Shown here: positions 62,040-64,000 of the stretch, one piece after another
Numbering within the stretch: position 1 is the stretch's first letter
How the letters are laid out: each line of letters opens with the position of its first letter
Source: Amnibacterium kyonggiense
GTDB lineage: Bacteria; Actinomycetota; Actinomycetes; Actinomycetales; Microbacteriaceae
Direction of reading: 5' to 3'
Length of the DNA: 64,000 nucleotides
NCBI RefSeq assembly: GCF_004364555.1
Contig: NZ_SOAM01000001.1
Coordinates: 1,364,001-1,428,000, forward strand
Notes under the pieces: model-generated
Told to the model about the DNA's origin: nothing
Database searches by the model: none
The model's input: only the letters and a program-made list of their open reading frames with translations
Made by a program: the position numbers and the translations under genes

Positions 62040-62786
62040 TCACCGGCGCTCCGCCGCCAGCCAGTCGTCGAACGTCACCGTCCCGCGCGTCGCGCCCGCG
62101 TCCCCGCGGAGTACGCCGGACGCGAGTCCGCGCCAGTACCGGCCGGGCAGCGCGAGCTCGACGACCCGCGAGCGGTCGCCCCGGGACGCGAGCAGCCGGC
62201 GGACCATGCTCGCGAGCACCTCGTCGCGCGGGCCGACCAGGTCGGGCGCTCGGCCCTGCGGGGCGGCGGTCGCGAGCTCGACCAGTCGGGCGCCGACCTC
62301 CGCGGCGGCCACGGGCCGCACCAGCCCGCGCGGCACCGCGGTCCACCGCCCGACGTGGACGAGGCCCGCGACCTGCCCCGCGAACTCGTGGAACTGCGCC
62401 GCCCGCAGCACGGTGCCGGACCGGTCGGACGCGGCGATGAGCGCCTCCTGGCGAAGCTTCCCCGCGTAGTAGCCGGCGTCGATGCCGTCGATCCCGACGA
62501 TGGACAGCGCGACGTGGTGCGGGACGTGCGCGATCCGCTCGGCGCGCAGCAGCGTCTCCGTCACCCGGGTGAAGAACGCGACCGATCCGCGACGGCCGAG
62601 CGCGGCCGTGCTCGTCACGTCGACGACGGCGTCCGCGCCCTCGAGCGCGGCGGCGACGCCGACGTCCGCGAGCAGGTCCGTCCCGGTGCGCCGCGACAGC
62701 GGGACGACGACGTGGCCCGCCCGCTCCGCCGCCGCGACCACGTGCCGGCCGACGGTGCCCGTCGCGCCCGCGACCGCGAGCCTCAT
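62040..62786 (-). CDS. NAD(P)-binding atypical SDR (NmrA-like), copy 1
   Basis: A 248-aa Rossmann protein: MRLAVAGATGTVGRHVVAAA (GxxGxxG), then VVDVTSTAALGRRGSVAFF and HHVALSIVGIDGIDAGYYAG with the YxxxK catalytic pair (YYAGK), and VLRAAQFHEFAGQ. It is an extended-type SDR close to NmrA/YtfG proteins that reduce or sense quinones. It closely parallels the 63193-63942 protein, so the two are paralogues. ATG 62786 overlaps the previous gene (ATGA). Confidence 0.88.
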   Translation of the reverse strand: MRLAVAGATGTVGRHVVAAAERAGHVVVPLSRRTGTDLLADVGVAAALEGADAVVDVTSTAALGRRGSVAFFTRVTETLLRAERIAHVPHHVALSIVGIDGIDAGYYAGKLRQEALIAASDRSGTVLRAAQFHEFAGQVAGLVHVGRWTAVPRGLVRPVAAAEVGARLVELATAAPQGRAPDLVGPRDEVLASMVRRLLASRGDRSRVVELALPGRYWRGLASGVLRGDAGATRGTVTFDDWLAAERR

Positions 62787-63196
62787 CGGGCCACCGCCTC
62801 GGCCGGGCGCCGGGTCGGCACGAGCAGCACGATCCCGAGCGCGAGACTCACCGCGAGCGACACGATCGCGCCGACGGCGTCGACCGTCGGGAAGCCCCCG
62901 AGGTGCGTCGCGTGGTAAGCGAGGTGCAGCACCCCGAACACCGTCCACGCGGCGCCGAGCGGCGCCCAGGCGCTGCGCCGGACGAGCACGACGACGCTCG
63001 CCGCGGCGAGCGCGAGGTAGAGGCCGCCGACGTCCCGGATGAGGTGCTCGTTGAAGGGGCCGTCGAGGTCGATCCAGTGCCCGAGCACGCCCGGGAACGC
63101 GTCGTAGAAGCCGCGCGGCGAGACGGTCGCCCAGCCGCCGACGAAGAGGCCGAGGGCCGCGGACAGCGCGAGCGCGACCCGCTTCACCGCGGTCAT
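62783..63196 (-). CDS. Four-helix membrane protein, 137 aa
   Basis: Four membrane helices (RVALALSAALGLFVGGWATV; LYLALAAASVVVLV; PLGAAWTVFGVLHLAYHATHL; AIVSLAVSLALGIVLLV) with HWIDLDGPFNEHLIRDVGGL between the first and second. The layout is like DoxX/DUF4345-type small membrane proteins. It overlaps both neighbouring SDR genes by four bases, so the three act together, perhaps in quinone or redox chemistry at the membrane. The family assignment is tentative. Confidence 0.72.
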   Translation of the reverse strand: MTAVKRVALALSAALGLFVGGWATVSPRGFYDAFPGVLGHWIDLDGPFNEHLIRDVGGLYLALAAASVVVLVRRSAWAPLGAAWTVFGVLHLAYHATHLGGFPTVDAVGAIVSLAVSLALGIVLLVPTRRPAEAVAR

Positions 63197-63942
63197 GCGC
63201 GCACCGGCGGGATGTCGTCGGCGCCCGGGAAGCGGCGGGCTCCGGTCCGGTGCGCGCCGAGCGGGACGAGCGAGCGGGCGTCGTCGGCGCCGAGCGCGTT
63301 CCCCTCCCCGGTCCGCACGCCCCGCGGATCGCCGCGCTGTGCGAGCGCCGCGCGGATCAGGTCGTCGAGGTGGAACCGGTCGGGCCCGGCGATGTCGACG
63401 ACGTCGCCGAGCGCGTCGCCCGTCGCGATCTCGGCGAGGAGGTCGACGACGTCCTCGACGTCCACGGGCTGCAGCAGCGTCCGCGACGCCTGCACGACCC
63501 CGAGGACCGTCAGCCGGTCGGCGATCGCCGGCACGAAGTCGTGGAACTGCGTCGCGCGGATGACGGTGAAGGGCACCTCCTGGTCCCGGAGGGCGTCCTC
63601 CTGCGCCACCTTGCCGGCGTAGTAGCCGTTCCCGTGCGCGCGATCGGCTCCGACGATCGACAGCAGCACGTGGTGCCGCACCCCCGTGGTCAGCTCCGCG
63701 GCGAGCAGGCGCAGGGTGGTGCCGCGGAAGAACTCGACGGAGGCCTCCGCCTCCTGCACCGGCGCGTTCAGCACGTCGACCACCGCGTCGACGCCGGCGA
63801 GCGCGGCGCCGAGCCCCTCGCCGGTGACGACGTCGACCCCGGTCGTGCGGGAGCCGACCACCACCTCGTGCCCGTCCCGGCGGAGCCGATCGGCGAGCCG
63901 CGCGCCGACGTGCCCGCGCCCTCCCGCGATGAAGATCCTCAT
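63193..63942 (-). CDS. NAD(P)-binding atypical SDR (NmrA-like), copy 2
   Basis: A 249-aa protein: MRIFIAGGRGHVGARLADRL (GxxGxxG), DAVVDVLNAPVQEAEASVEF, HHVLLSIVGADRAHGNGYYA with YYAGK, and VIRATQFHDFVPAIADRL. First gene of the leftward operon; ATG 63942 has GGGAAGG about ten bases upstream, so the promoter lies in or beyond the last 58 bases of the window. It is about as long as copy 1 and aligns with it throughout, which suggests a tandem duplication around the membrane protein gene. Confidence 0.88.
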   Translation of the reverse strand: MRIFIAGGRGHVGARLADRLRRDGHEVVVGSRTTGVDVVTGEGLGAALAGVDAVVDVLNAPVQEAEASVEFFRGTTLRLLAAELTTGVRHHVLLSIVGADRAHGNGYYAGKVAQEDALRDQEVPFTVIRATQFHDFVPAIADRLTVLGVVQASRTLLQPVDVEDVVDLLAEIATGDALGDVVDIAGPDRFHLDDLIRAALAQRGDPRGVRTGEGNALGADDARSLVPLGAHRTGARRFPGADDIPPVRA

Positions 63943-64000
63943 GATCCGGTCGTCCTTCCCGGCCGCGGAGCGGCCTCGAGGGAGATGACGACGCGGGAGG

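Noticed and set aside
1-64000. CRISPR arrays, tRNA or rRNA genes, replication origin
   Set aside because: No regularly spaced direct repeats, no cloverleaf-like segments with CCA-adjacent ends and no DnaA-box clusters were seen in the intergenic gaps, all of which are shorter than about 270 bases.

Overview
The window is about 64 kb of very GC-rich DNA with near-exclusive G/C third codon positions. Gene content (leuCD followed by murA, plsC, gpsA and ddl; DUF3515 with thiL; rsmD/recG/coaD; cofE/cofC for coenzyme F420; an actinobacterial type VII secretion cluster) points to an actinomycete, most likely a plant- or soil-associated member of the Microbacteriaceae. The family assignment is inferred from content and style; no ribosomal marker is present.

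Layout. 1-5.2 kb: end of a DEAD-box RNA helicase, a small unknown gene, a membrane acyltransferase, a probable yybP-ykoY (manganese) riboswitch leading TerC, an unknown gene and an arginase-family enzyme. 5.2-19.6 kb: a type VII secretion (T7SS) island. The leftward operon FHA/RDD - small membrane protein - EccD - ParA-like - EccC - ParA-like has every junction overlapping. The divergent rightward operon holds two WXG100-class proteins, a DUF6507-like protein, a 789-aa toxin with a C-terminal TNT (NAD glycohydrolase) domain, its probable immunity gene, an orphan TNT C-terminal fragment and a second probable immunity gene. Two further genes (one DUF6177-like) close the island. 19.6-25.1 kb: a leucine leader peptide, leuC-leuD-murA-plsC-gpsA. 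25.3-35.1 kb: a 2719-aa exported protein with five pectin-methylesterase units joined by FN3 domains, then a surface protein with a C-terminal membrane anchor.

35.1-46 kb is mostly housekeeping: ddl, DUF3515 lipoprotein, thiL, rsmD, recG, coaD, a MOSC protein, a 5'-truncated Lrp/AsnC gene, cofE-cofC, a small membrane protein and a YtcJ-like amidohydrolase. 46-50.3 kb: a four-gene polyamine-type ABC transporter. 50.3-59.6 kb: GNAT, VOC and beta-lactamase-like proteins separated by large palindromes; a LysR regulator divergent from the mesX (DUF1852)-mesD folate-independent methionine synthase pair; two hydrolases, a MaoC-like protein and a frameshifted MFS exporter. 59.7-64 kb: an XRE-STAND regulator and a leftward operon of two paralogous NAD(P)-binding proteins flanking a small membrane protein.

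Two themes run through the window. First, many starts lie exactly six bases behind a NANNNT box, which signals leaderless transcription and fixes several start codons. Second, intergenic spaces hold long perfect or near-perfect palindromes, one of them in two near-identical copies and one sitting at the break point of the truncated Lrp gene. The strongest candidates for follow-up are the TNT toxin locus with its displaced toxin tip, the leucine leader in front of leuC, and the five-unit pectinesterase. No tRNA, rRNA, CRISPR array or insertion sequence was seen, and no gene-free stretch exceeds about 270 bases.
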